Of a stretch of 5,026 nucleotides of DNA, positions 1 through 5,026 are shown one piece after another. The stretch comes from Clostridia bacterium (GTDB lineage: Bacteria; Bacillota_A; Clostridia; Oscillospirales; CAG-272): assembly GCA_017631775.1 (NCBI GenBank), contig JAGBSQ010000001.1, forward strand, positions 1 through 5,026. Direction: 5' to 3'. The stretch's first letter is position 1, and every line of letters begins with the position of its first letter. A program made the translations under genes and the position numbers. The notes beneath the pieces were generated by a model that was not told the origin of the DNA, ran no database searches, and worked only from the letters and a program-made list of their open reading frames with translations.

Positions 1-15
1 CTTTTTCTATGGTAT

Positions 16-186
16 GGGTGTGCTGATTCGACCAGGCACTTGCTTCGCAATTGCGCTGGTTCGCATACCCCGTCCAAAGATCGAAGAGCTCGCTCTTCAG
101 GCGCAGGGTGTGGGTATATTCGCGCGTCGCGCGAAATTCTCCCGTTTTATAATTCCTTCCATTGCACTGCCATGCAGTGCTTTTTT
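16..186 (+). ncRNA. Candidate structured RNA or structured repeat ending in a terminator
   Basis: No protein gene is supported here, but the plus strand folds into a string of compact hairpins. The first pairs GGGTGTGC (16-23) with GCATACCC (63-70), including one G-U pair, and then, after an internal loop, ACCAG (31-35) with CTGGT (56-60), GCA (36-38) with TGC (52-54) and TTGC (40-43) with GCAA (47-50). The second is GAAGAG (83-88) with CTCTTC (93-98). The third is TTCGCGC (119-125) with GCGCGAA (129-135). The fourth (164-180) carries a T-run and is a terminator. The G-U pair and the T-run both favour a plus-strand transcript. Its 5' end and promoter would lie at or before the left edge of the window. 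It could instead be a dispersed palindromic repeat or the 3' UTR of an upstream gene. I do not recognise a named RNA family. Confidence 0.35.
164..186 (+). terminator. Intrinsic terminator upstream of the moxR operon
   Basis: A perfect 7-bp stem, GCACTGC (164-170) and GCAGTGC (174-180), closes a 3-base loop (CAT) and is followed directly by six T residues (181-186) and a further T-rich stretch. This is the classical rho-independent form for the plus strand. The minus strand has no T-run after the hairpin, so it acts in one direction. It ends whatever is transcribed from the left and insulates the moxR promoter at 230-258. Confidence 0.75.
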
Positions 187-229
187 CTTTTCTCTCCCCT
201 CTCACATTCAAAAATCCAATTACCTGCGC

Positions 230-258
230 TTGACAAATCTATTGATTTTTGGTATACT
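230..258 (+). promoter_or_regulatory. Sigma-A-type promoter of the moxR operon
   Basis: The -35 hexamer TTGACA (230-235) is a perfect consensus. A 17-bp spacer leads to TATACT (253-258), which matches five of six positions, preceded by a TGG extended -10 motif (250-252). Transcription would start near 265, leaving a leader of about 63 nt before the ATG at 328. The match suggests strong housekeeping expression unless a regulator intervenes; an inverted repeat overlaps the site. Confidence 0.85.
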
Positions 259-292
259 GATAAGGACCCCGACAGGTGTAGAAATCAATAGA
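238..292. repeat. 11-bp perfect inverted repeat bracketing the -10 element
   Basis: TCTATTGATTT (238-248) and AAATCAATAGA (282-292) are exact reverse complements, with 33 bases between them. The left arm lies in the -35/-10 spacer and the right arm about 17 to 27 bases into the transcript. A transcript starting near 265 contains only the right arm, so this cannot be a hairpin in the normal mRNA. It could be a pair of operator half-sites, or a hairpin formed only in read-through RNA from the left. No regulator gene is adjacent to suggest which. Confidence 0.55.
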
Positions 293-313
293 GCAAGGGG
301 ATTTTATTGACGC

Positions 314-319
314 GAGGTG
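314..319 (+). promoter_or_regulatory. Ribosome binding site that decides the moxR start
   Basis: GAGGTG (314-319) lies 8 bases before the ATG at 328 and favours that start. An in-frame TTG at 307 has its own purine-rich stretch (AAGGGGA, 295-301) and would add seven residues. Those residues (MTRGAQL) do not resemble the usual MoxR N-terminus, so the ATG is preferred. Confidence 0.6.
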
Positions 320-327
320 CGCAACTA

Positions 328-1293
328 ATGAGCCGTTACAGTGTAAAAGAAATTGCCGAGATTATCAATCAAAAAAGCCAAAAAGTGATTCTTGGCAAAA
401 AGCACGTCATTGATCTTGCCGTGATCTCCCTGCTTTGCGGTGGTCATATTTTGATTGACGACGTTCCCGGAACAGGAAAAACCGTTTTGGCAAAAACCTT
501 TGCCAAGTCCCTTTCTCTTGATTTTAAGCGTGTGCAATGTGTTCCCGACATGTTGCCCACCGACCTTGTAGGCGTTAACTTTTTTGATATGAAGCAATCG
601 GAGTTCCGCTTTATCAAGGGCCCCGTATTCACAAACGTTCTGCTTGTGGATGAAATCAACCGCGCAATGCCCAAAACCCAATCGGGTCTTTTGGAGTGTA
701 TGGAAGAGCATCAAGTATCTGTCGATGGCACGACCTATCCCCTCTCTGAGCCCTTTATGGTTATTGCAACACAAAACCCCGTTGAAACCAAGGGAACCTT
801 TGAGCTCCCCGAGGCACAGCTCGACCGTTTTTTGGTCAAGACCTCGATGGGTTACCCCACTCACAAGGAAAACATCGACATTCTCGCCCTCAAGCTGCAA
901 GGCCCCAATACCGACAGCGACGAGGCCGTAATGGATGCCGAGTGCATTATTGAAGCAAGAAAAGAGTTGGCTGCCGTATTTGTTCACCGCGATATTTTGG
1001 ACTATGCCGCAACCATTTGCGAATGCACAAGAAGTGCAAAGGACGTCATTCTCGGTGCCAGCCCCCGTGCTATGATCGCTCTCGTTCGCGTAGCGCAAGG
1101 CTATGCCGCAATTGAGGGCAGAGACTACGTTCTCCCCGATGACGTTAAGCGTGCGGCTGTTCCCGTTCTCGCACACCGTATCGTGTTCCAAAACAGCTTC
1201 TACCACCGCGGCGACCTTGGCAAAAACCTGATTGAAAGCATTTTGGATAGCGTTATCGTTCCCAGCGAGCAAATCAACTTCTCCCACAGGTAA
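328..1293 (+). CDS. MoxR-family AAA+ ATPase
   Basis: This is a 321-residue cytoplasmic AAA+ ATPase of the MoxR family, whose members are thought to act as chaperones that remodel or activate partners with vWA-like domains. The length is normal for the family. Walker A is DDVPGTGKT (44-52, with K51 and T52). Walker B is LLVDEIN (105-111, with D108 and E109), followed by the family-typical stretch through LLECMEEHQVSVDG (121-134). Sensor 1 is IATQNP (146-151), the arginine-finger region is PEAQLDRF (161-168), and sensor 2 is GASPRA (243-248). All key residues are present, so it should be an active ATPase. It is the first gene of a three-gene operon, 6 bp ahead of its likely partner, the DUF58 gene. 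ATG 328 is chosen over TTG 307 because of the closer GAGGTG site. The family assignment is firm; the cellular process is not known from the sequence. Confidence 0.95.
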   Translation: MSRYSVKEIAEIINQKSQKVILGKKHVIDLAVISLLCGGHILIDDVPGTGKTVLAKTFAKSLSLDFKRVQCVPDMLPTDLVGVNFFDMKQSEFRFIKGPVFTNVLLVDEINRAMPKTQSGLLECMEEHQVSVDGTTYPLSEPFMVIATQNPVETKGTFELPEAQLDRFLVKTSMGYPTHKENIDILALKLQGPNTDSDEAVMDAECIIEARKELAAVFVHRDILDYAATICECTRSAKDVILGASPRAMIALVRVAQGYAAIEGRDYVLPDDVKRAAVPVLAHRIVFQNSFYHRGDLGKNLIESILDSVIVPSEQINFSHR

Positions 1294-1299
1294 TTCGCT

Positions 1300-2418
1300 A
1301 TGGATTTCTTTGTTCGTCTGACAGCATTTGTGGGACGGATCATACTTTCTCCTTGGTTTTGGATCACGCTGCTTGCGATTGCCGTGTTTGGCGGCTTATC
1401 CATTCTCTACCGCCAGGCAAAGCTGCGCGCGTTGGATAAGATCGTTTACAACCGAAGCTTTTCTACCGACGGTGTTTTTGTTGGAGAAACGCTCGAATTG
1501 GTCGAAACCATTCGCAACCCAAGCTGGTTCCCTCTCTTTCGGGTTCGCGTTGAGTTCTTTATGCCTGCCGGATTGACGGTTGACGGCATTGAGTGCAAAA
1601 AACACACCAAGGTAACAAGTATCTTTCACATTCCACCCTATGCTACAACTAAAAAAGTGCATACCGTGAGGGCCGACAAGCGAGAGCATTTTCGCATGTA
1701 TACCTCGTTTGTTCGCTACCGCGATACAGAATACACGTTTGATTCTCCCATCGATTTTTACGCCTACCCTAACCAATACGATGCCGATGCAAGCTTTGCA
1801 CCCGACATTTATCACTCGGGAGATGCGATCGCCGCAAGAAAGTACATTGAGGATCCCTTCTTCCTTTCCGGCATTCGCACGTACCGACCGGGTGACCCTA
1901 TGCGCGCCATCAACTTTAAAGCCTCGGCTCGTACCTTTTCGGGCGGTATGCGGCAGCTGATGTCCAATGATTATGACAGCTCCCGCAATTACAACACCAT
2001 GATCCTTTTGGATCTCTCCTCTTATTCGGAGGCGCCCATGAATGCAGAGGTGCAAATTGAGACCGGTCTGCGCTATGCCTGCTATTTGTTCTGCGAAGCA
2101 CTCAAGAACGGCGGCAACGTTGGTTTTGCGACCAACTGTGCGCTGGAAAACACGCGCTACATTCACATTCCCTGCAGCAGCGGAACCTTGCACACAAAGC
2201 TGATTTTGGAGCAGTTTGCCGAAATTTCGGCAAACGCCAAAAGAGATTATTCGGTAAACGTTATTTTGCAAACCATTGTACCCGAGCTTGCCCGCGGTAC
2301 GGATATCTACCTCATCACCCCGTTTGTGGACGATAAAATGGCAGGACTTTTGCACTCCTTGCGCCACGTGGGAAGAAACGTAGAAGTTATTCTTCTTTCG
2401 GGAGGTAGACACAAATGA
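1300..2418 (+). CDS. DUF58-domain membrane protein with vWA-like region
   Basis: This 372-residue protein is the expected partner of the MoxR ATPase. One hydrophobic helix near the N-terminus (about 13-37, containing SPWFWITLLAIAVFGG) anchors it in the membrane. A beta-rich stretch follows (about 50-165). The DUF58 signature lies at 193-212, with RTYRPGDPMRAINFKASA easily recognised, and leads into a vWA-like fold beginning LLDLSS (236-241). A complete MIDAS metal site reads DxSxS; here D238 and S240 are present but the next position is Y242, so the site is incomplete. The start codon lies 6 bp after the moxR stop, with an AGGTAA ribosome site (1288-1293) overlapping that stop. The end overlaps the next start by 4 bp (ATGA), a sign of coupled translation. 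The family is clear; the partner role is inferred from family knowledge and gene order. Confidence 0.92.
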   Translation: MDFFVRLTAFVGRIILSPWFWITLLAIAVFGGLSILYRQAKLRALDKIVYNRSFSTDGVFVGETLELVETIRNPSWFPLFRVRVEFFMPAGLTVDGIECKKHTKVTSIFHIPPYATTKKVHTVRADKREHFRMYTSFVRYRDTEYTFDSPIDFYAYPNQYDADASFAPDIYHSGDAIAARKYIEDPFFLSGIRTYRPGDPMRAINFKASARTFSGGMRQLMSNDYDSSRNYNTMILLDLSSYSEAPMNAEVQIETGLRYACYLFCEALKNGGNVGFATNCALENTRYIHIPCSSGTLHTKLILEQFAEISANAKRDYSVNVILQTIVPELARGTDIYLITPFVDDKMAGLLHSLRHVGRNVEVILLSGGRHK

Positions 2419-3041
2419 AGCTAATTCGAAAATACGGTTTTGAAATTCTGTTAGGCATTCTCGGCGTTGCCTTCTTTACGGGAACCCTCTACATCGTTCT
2501 CGTTATGCCCGAGGATCTGATGGTGCGCGGAACCATTATGTTCGGTCTCTTTTTTGACGCGATTGCCATCTATTACGTTCTGCGCCGCCTTTGGCGTACA
2601 AAATGGAGATACCGCGTAATGCCTGCGCTGCAAGAAGTTTTTGAAAAGCTTGCAAAAGTATTCAAAATCATTGGCAAAAAGCTGGGCATTAAAGAAAGAG
2701 AACCGCAAACCGTTCTCAAGGGCAAATCCATCATCTTTTTTGATACAAAACCCATCAACGAGCAAACCAAGCGCAAAAAGAAGCCCTCGGCATGGAAGAA
2801 CCTGCAAACCGACAAGGAGCGCCTTGGCTATTTGTACCGAAAAATGATAGACTCCAACATTCACCAAGGTTTGCCCGTGTTCGCCTCGGAGACCCCCACC
2901 GAGATCAAGGACAAAAAGGAATACCGCGAACACGAAAACCAAATTTTTGACCTCTACGTAGCCAACCGCTACAAGGATGACGTCACCTTGGATGCCGACG
3001 TTTTGGACGGCTTAAAGCAAGAAATCAAAAACGCCAAATAA
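2415..3041 (+). CDS. Small two-helix membrane protein with DUF4129-like C-terminal tail
   Basis: This 208-residue protein has two predicted membrane helices (about 9-31 and 38-58) with a short loop between them, then a basic, probably cytoplasmic, region. The C-terminal part (about 134-190) reads ERLGYLYRKM, then GLPVFASETPTEI, then a helix ending LYVANRY. This matches the pattern I associate with DUF4129: a YR helix, a G...ETP turn and a final helix with Y..RY. In the usual MoxR-DUF58 neighbourhood this domain sits at the end of a large transglutaminase-like membrane protein; here the transglutaminase part is absent. Translation is probably coupled to the DUF58 gene through the ATGA overlap, with a strong GGAGG site (2401-2405) 9 bases upstream. 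A terminator follows. The function is unknown; a scaffold for the MoxR-DUF58 pair at the membrane is plausible inference only. Confidence 0.8.
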   Translation: MKLIRKYGFEILLGILGVAFFTGTLYIVLVMPEDLMVRGTIMFGLFFDAIAIYYVLRRLWRTKWRYRVMPALQEVFEKLAKVFKIIGKKLGIKEREPQTVLKGKSIIFFDTKPINEQTKRKKKPSAWKNLQTDKERLGYLYRKMIDSNIHQGLPVFASETPTEIKDKKEYREHENQIFDLYVANRYKDDVTLDADVLDGLKQEIKNAK

Positions 3042-3048
3042 GAAAGAC

Positions 3049-3080
3049 GGCAGAGAGGAATTCCCCTCTGCCTTCTTTTT
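3049..3080 (+). terminator. Terminator of the moxR operon
   Basis: GGCAGAG (3049-3055) pairs with CTCTGCC (3066-3072), with further partial pairing inside after one mismatch. The tail TTCTTTTT (3073-3080) follows. The hairpin begins 7 bases after the stop codon of the DUF4129-like gene and precedes the MATE promoter, separating the two transcription units. Confidence 0.85.
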
Positions 3081-3089
3081 GCAATGGGA

Positions 3090-3118
3090 TTGCATTTTTG
3101 GCAATTTTGTGGTATAAT
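3090..3118 (+). promoter_or_regulatory. Promoter of the MATE transporter gene
   Basis: A perfect -10 hexamer TATAAT (3113-3118) is preceded by the extended element TGG (3110-3112). A 17-bp spacer leads back to TTGCAT (3090-3095), a weak -35 that matches only the TTG. Transcription would start near 3125, giving a leader of about 29 nt. GCAAT/ATTGC repeats at 3081-3085, 3089-3093 and 3101-3105 overlap the -35 region and could be a regulator site. Confidence 0.75.
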
Positions 3119-3153
3119 AAGTACTGGAGAAAAGAAAAAGGAGAGACATTTTT

Positions 3154-4524
3154 ATGATAGATAGCAAAGAAATGCTTGGCAAAGCCCCCATTGGCAAGCT
3201 GTTGTTTAAGCTTGCCGTTCCAACCGTGGTGGCACAGCTGATCAACATGCTCTATAACATTGTCGACCGCATCTACATTGGCCACATTCCCGAGGTGGGA
3301 GATCTTGCCCTGACAGGTGTTGGCGTTTGTATGCCCATCATTTTAATCGTTTCGGCATTTGCCGCTCTCGTCAGCTCGGGCGGCGCGCCGCGTGCCTCCA
3401 TTTTTATGGGCAAAAAGGATATGGAAAGTGCCGAGCGGACACTTGGTGCATGCTTTGGTCTGCAGGTCATCGTCTCCATTATTTTAACCGTTGTTCTGCT
3501 TATTTGGAACCGTGACCTTTTGCTTGCATTCGGCGCCAGCGAAAACACCGTTGAATACGCCACGGCATATATGCGCATTTATGCCATTGGCACAATTTTT
3601 GTTCAACTGACGCTTGGCATGAATGCATTTGTTTCGGCACAGGGATTTACAAAAATCTCTATGATTTCCGTTCTCATCGGTGCCGTTGCAAACATTGCAC
3701 TCGACCCCCTCTTTATTTACGGATTGGGAATGGGCGTTGAGGGTGCGGCGCTTGCCACCGTTATTTCGCAGGCCCTCTCCACGGCGTGGATCGTTTCCTT
3801 TTTGTTTGGCAAAAAGACCATTTTACGCCTGCGCCTGCAAAACCTTGTTCCCTACCCCAAAACCGTGCTCCCCTGCTTGGCTCTTGGCTCTGCAACCTTT
3901 ATTATGCAAGCGAGCGAGAGTGTGATCTCTGTTTGCTTTAACTCTTCGCTCCTCAACTACGGCGGCGATATTGCCGTGGGTGCTATGGCAATTTTGACAA
4001 GCGTAATGCAGTTTGCAATGCTCCCCCCGCAAGGCATTGCGCAAGGCGCACAACCCATTCTCAGCTACAACTACGGTGCCAAAAATGCAGAACGTGTAAA
4101 GAAAACCTACAAAACGCTCTTAACGGTTTGTGTCATTTATTCGGTTGCGCTTTGGCTCGCGGTCATGATCATGCCCCGCGTGTTCGTCTCCATCTTTACC
4201 CCCGATGCGGCTCTCGTGGACTTTGCCGCAAAAGCTTTACGCATCTATTTTAGCGGTATGATTTTGTTCGGTATTCAAATTGCCTGCCAAATGACCTTTG
4301 TATCTCTTGGCAACGCGCCCTCTTCAATTTTGGTGGCTGTTGTGAGAAAATTCATTTTGCTCCTCCCTCTCATCTACATTGTGCCAAAGCTTGTGGGCGA
4401 CCCCACCGTTGGCGTTTATATGGCAGAACCCATTGCCGACGTGACGTCCGTAACCTTTACAACTATTCTCTTTATTTTCCAATTCAAAAAAGCTTTGAAG
4501 AAAATAGAAGAAACAAAAGAATAA
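3154..4524 (+). CDS. MATE-family multidrug/cation exporter
   Basis: This 456-residue polytopic membrane protein belongs to the MATE family, which exports drugs and organic cations in exchange for sodium ions or protons. The length and about twelve hydrophobic segments fit two six-helix MatE halves. The first half opens with LFKLAVPTVVAQLINMLYN (17-35) and VDRIYIGHI (37-45), then GDLALTGVGVCMPI (49-62), the loop GGAPRASIFMGKKD (76-89), and NIALDPLFIYGLGMGVEGAA (180-199). The second half contains LPPQGIAQGAQPILSYNYGA (290-309), typical of the MepA-like subgroup, and a late segment with LGNAPSS (385-391). The start has an AGGAG site (3139-3143) 10 bases upstream. It is transcribed alone, between terminators, from its own promoter. 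The family is secure; the substrate and coupling ion cannot be read from the sequence. Confidence 0.95.
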   Translation: MIDSKEMLGKAPIGKLLFKLAVPTVVAQLINMLYNIVDRIYIGHIPEVGDLALTGVGVCMPIILIVSAFAALVSSGGAPRASIFMGKKDMESAERTLGACFGLQVIVSIILTVVLLIWNRDLLLAFGASENTVEYATAYMRIYAIGTIFVQLTLGMNAFVSAQGFTKISMISVLIGAVANIALDPLFIYGLGMGVEGAALATVISQALSTAWIVSFLFGKKTILRLRLQNLVPYPKTVLPCLALGSATFIMQASESVISVCFNSSLLNYGGDIAVGAMAILTSVMQFAMLPPQGIAQGAQPILSYNYGAKNAERVKKTYKTLLTVCVIYSVALWLAVMIMPRVFVSIFTPDAALVDFAAKALRIYFSGMILFGIQIACQMTFVSLGNAPSSILVAVVRKFILLLPLIYIVPKLVGDPTVGVYMAEPIADVTSVTFTTILFIFQFKKALKKIEETKE

Positions 4525-4530
4525 AAAAGA

Positions 4531-4561
4531 ACCGAGAGTTCCCGTGAACTCTCGGTTTTTT
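4531..4561. terminator. Bidirectional terminator between convergent genes
   Basis: A perfect 11-bp stem, ACCGAGAGTTC (4531-4541) and GAACTCTCGGT (4546-4556), closes a CCGT tetraloop. Six T residues (4556-4561) follow on the plus strand. The A-rich stretch before the stem (4522-4531) gives a U-rich tail on the minus strand. It therefore serves both the MATE gene and the RHH gene, whose stop codons lie 6 bp and 2 bp away. Confidence 0.92.
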
Positions 4562-4563
4562 GT

Positions 4564-4767
4564 TTATTCAATATCCAATTCGGGCGGCACGTCGATCTCT
4601 TCACCAACGTACTTGCCGTTCTTTTTGCGCTGACGAACACACTCGGAGAGCAGATATTCGATCTGCCCGTTCACCGAGCGGAAATCATCCTCTGCCCACG
4701 CGGCAATTGCCGCATAAAGCTTTGGGGAGAGTCGCAGCGGAATCTGCTTTTTTTGCGAATCGTTCAT
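4564..4767 (-). CDS. Small ribbon-helix-helix (Arc-type) protein
   Basis: This 67-residue protein looks like a ribbon-helix-helix DNA-binding protein of the Arc/MetJ type. A short strand (KQIPLRLS, 7-14) is followed by helix 1 (PKLYAAIAAWAEDD, 15-28) and, after FRSVNGQ, helix 2 (IEYLLSECVRQRKK, 36-49). The tail GKYVGEEIDVPPELDIE is acidic. Proteins of this fold bind DNA as dimers through the paired strands. It begins 16 bp after the stop codon of the SPFH gene, with an AAAGGTGAT ribosome site (4773-4781) filling that gap, so the two genes are probably one transcript with linked translation. There is no toxin gene beside it, so a toxin-antitoxin role is not supported. The fold assignment is good; the DNA target and any role with SPFH are unknown. 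Confidence 0.8.
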   Translation of the reverse strand: MNDSQKKQIPLRLSPKLYAAIAAWAEDDFRSVNGQIEYLLSECVRQRKKNGKYVGEEIDVPPELDIE

Positions 4768-4783
4768 ACGGTATCACCTTTTA

Positions 4784-5026
4784 TCAATACAAGCTGCCCG
4801 AGTTGACCACGGGTTGTGCATCGCGGTTGCCGCAAAGAACAACCAAAAGATTGGAAACCATTGCCGCTTTTCTCTCATCGTCGAGAACAACGGTGTTGTT
4901 TTGAGAGAGACGGTCGAGTGCCATTTCTACCATACCAACGGCTCCGTCAACGATCATTTTGCGTGCATCGATGATAGCAGATGCTTGTTGACGTTGCAAC
5001 ATAACTGCCGCAATTTCAGGCGCGTA
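4784..5026 (-). CDS. SPFH-domain protein, C-terminal end (5' part beyond window)
   Basis: This is the last 80 codons of a gene entering from the right edge; the frame is open to position 5026, where it reads YAPEIAAV before the first internal methionine (4999-5002 region). That methionine is not taken as the start because the preceding codons continue the protein. The visible part has a helical stretch ([20 protein letters not shown]), then [13 protein letters not shown], then an acidic [18 protein letters not shown] and a tail ending NSGSLY. This pattern fits the C-terminal region of bacterial SPFH (stomatin/prohibitin/flotillin-like) proteins, which form membrane-associated oligomers. The SPFH domain itself lies outside the window, so the call rests on the tail and on the RHH gene immediately downstream, a pairing I associate with Clostridia. 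The exact role is unknown. Confidence 0.7.
   Translation of the reverse strand, partial: YAPEIAAVMLQRQQASAIIDARKMIVDGAVGMVEMALDRLSQNNTVVLDDERKAAMVSNLLVVLCGNRDAQPVVNSGSLY

Noticed and set aside
11..68. tRNA-like look of the first hairpin, with GGTATG and CATACC ends and a TTCGA stretch
   Set aside because: At about 58 bases it is too short, and there is no anticodon arm, D arm or proper T arm on either strand.
1..238. Minus-strand open frame running off the left edge
   Set aside because: It has no ATG and no good ribosome site, and it overlaps the hairpins and terminator of the plus strand. Kept only as an alternative in the findings, not as a gene.
14..310. Plus-strand open frames across the leader region (14-310 and 40-291)
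   Set aside because: They run through the intrinsic terminator at 164-186 and the moxR promoter, lack ribosome sites, and have no recognisable protein features.
325..2942. Long minus-strand open frames antisense to the moxR operon (325-1287, 1396-2412, 2451-2942)
   Set aside because: They mirror the real genes. They stay open because TTA, CTA and TCA codons, which create antisense stops, are rare in the sense genes. Their translations show no family motifs.
4564..4767. Antitoxin of a toxin-antitoxin pair
   Set aside because: The adjacent gene is an SPFH-type protein and the other neighbour is a convergent transporter; no toxin-sized gene is present.
1..5026. CRISPR array, insertion sequence or prophage
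   Set aside because: No regularly spaced repeats, transposase, integrase or attachment-site pattern is seen; gene content is ordinary chromosomal.

Overview
The window looks like chromosomal DNA from a member of the Firmicutes, most likely a class Clostridia gut-type lineage. The reasons are purine-rich Shine-Dalgarno sites before most genes, sigma-A-type promoters with extended -10 elements, U-tailed intrinsic terminators, and an SPFH gene followed by a tiny ribbon-helix-helix gene, an arrangement I associate with that group. The lineage is an inference; no marker gene is present. I see no phage, transposon, CRISPR, tRNA or rRNA signal.

Layout. Positions 1-229 hold no supported protein gene. 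They contain four compact hairpins on the plus strand, the last being an intrinsic terminator at 164-186, so this may be the 3' part or body of a small structured RNA or a structured repeat. A near-consensus promoter (TTGACA, 17 bp, TATACT with extended TG) at 230-258 then drives a three-gene operon, 328-3041: a MoxR-family AAA+ ATPase, a DUF58 membrane protein with a vWA-like region, and a small two-helix membrane protein whose cytoplasmic tail resembles DUF4129. The genes are separated by 6 bp and then overlap by 4 bp, and the operon ends in a terminator at 3049-3080. A perfect 11-bp inverted repeat (238-248 / 282-292) brackets the -10 element and start point of the operon promoter.

A second promoter (3090-3118) drives a monocistronic MATE-family multidrug/organic cation exporter (3154-4524). 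It converges on a minus-strand pair, with a shared bidirectional terminator at 4531-4561. The minus-strand pair is the C-terminal end of an SPFH-domain protein, which runs off the right edge, followed 16 bp downstream by a 67-residue ribbon-helix-helix protein.

How the genes fit together. MoxR ATPases are thought to act as chaperones that assemble or activate partner proteins bearing vWA-like domains, and DUF58 proteins are their usual partners. The DUF4129-like protein usually travels with them as a fusion to a transglutaminase; here it stands alone and no transglutaminase is in the window. The MATE transporter and the SPFH/RHH pair are separate transcription units with no evident link to the MoxR operon. 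Nothing here is clearly a new defence or mobile system. The least explained parts are the structured leader region, the large inverted repeat at the operon promoter, and the stripped-down MoxR-DUF58-DUF4129 operon.
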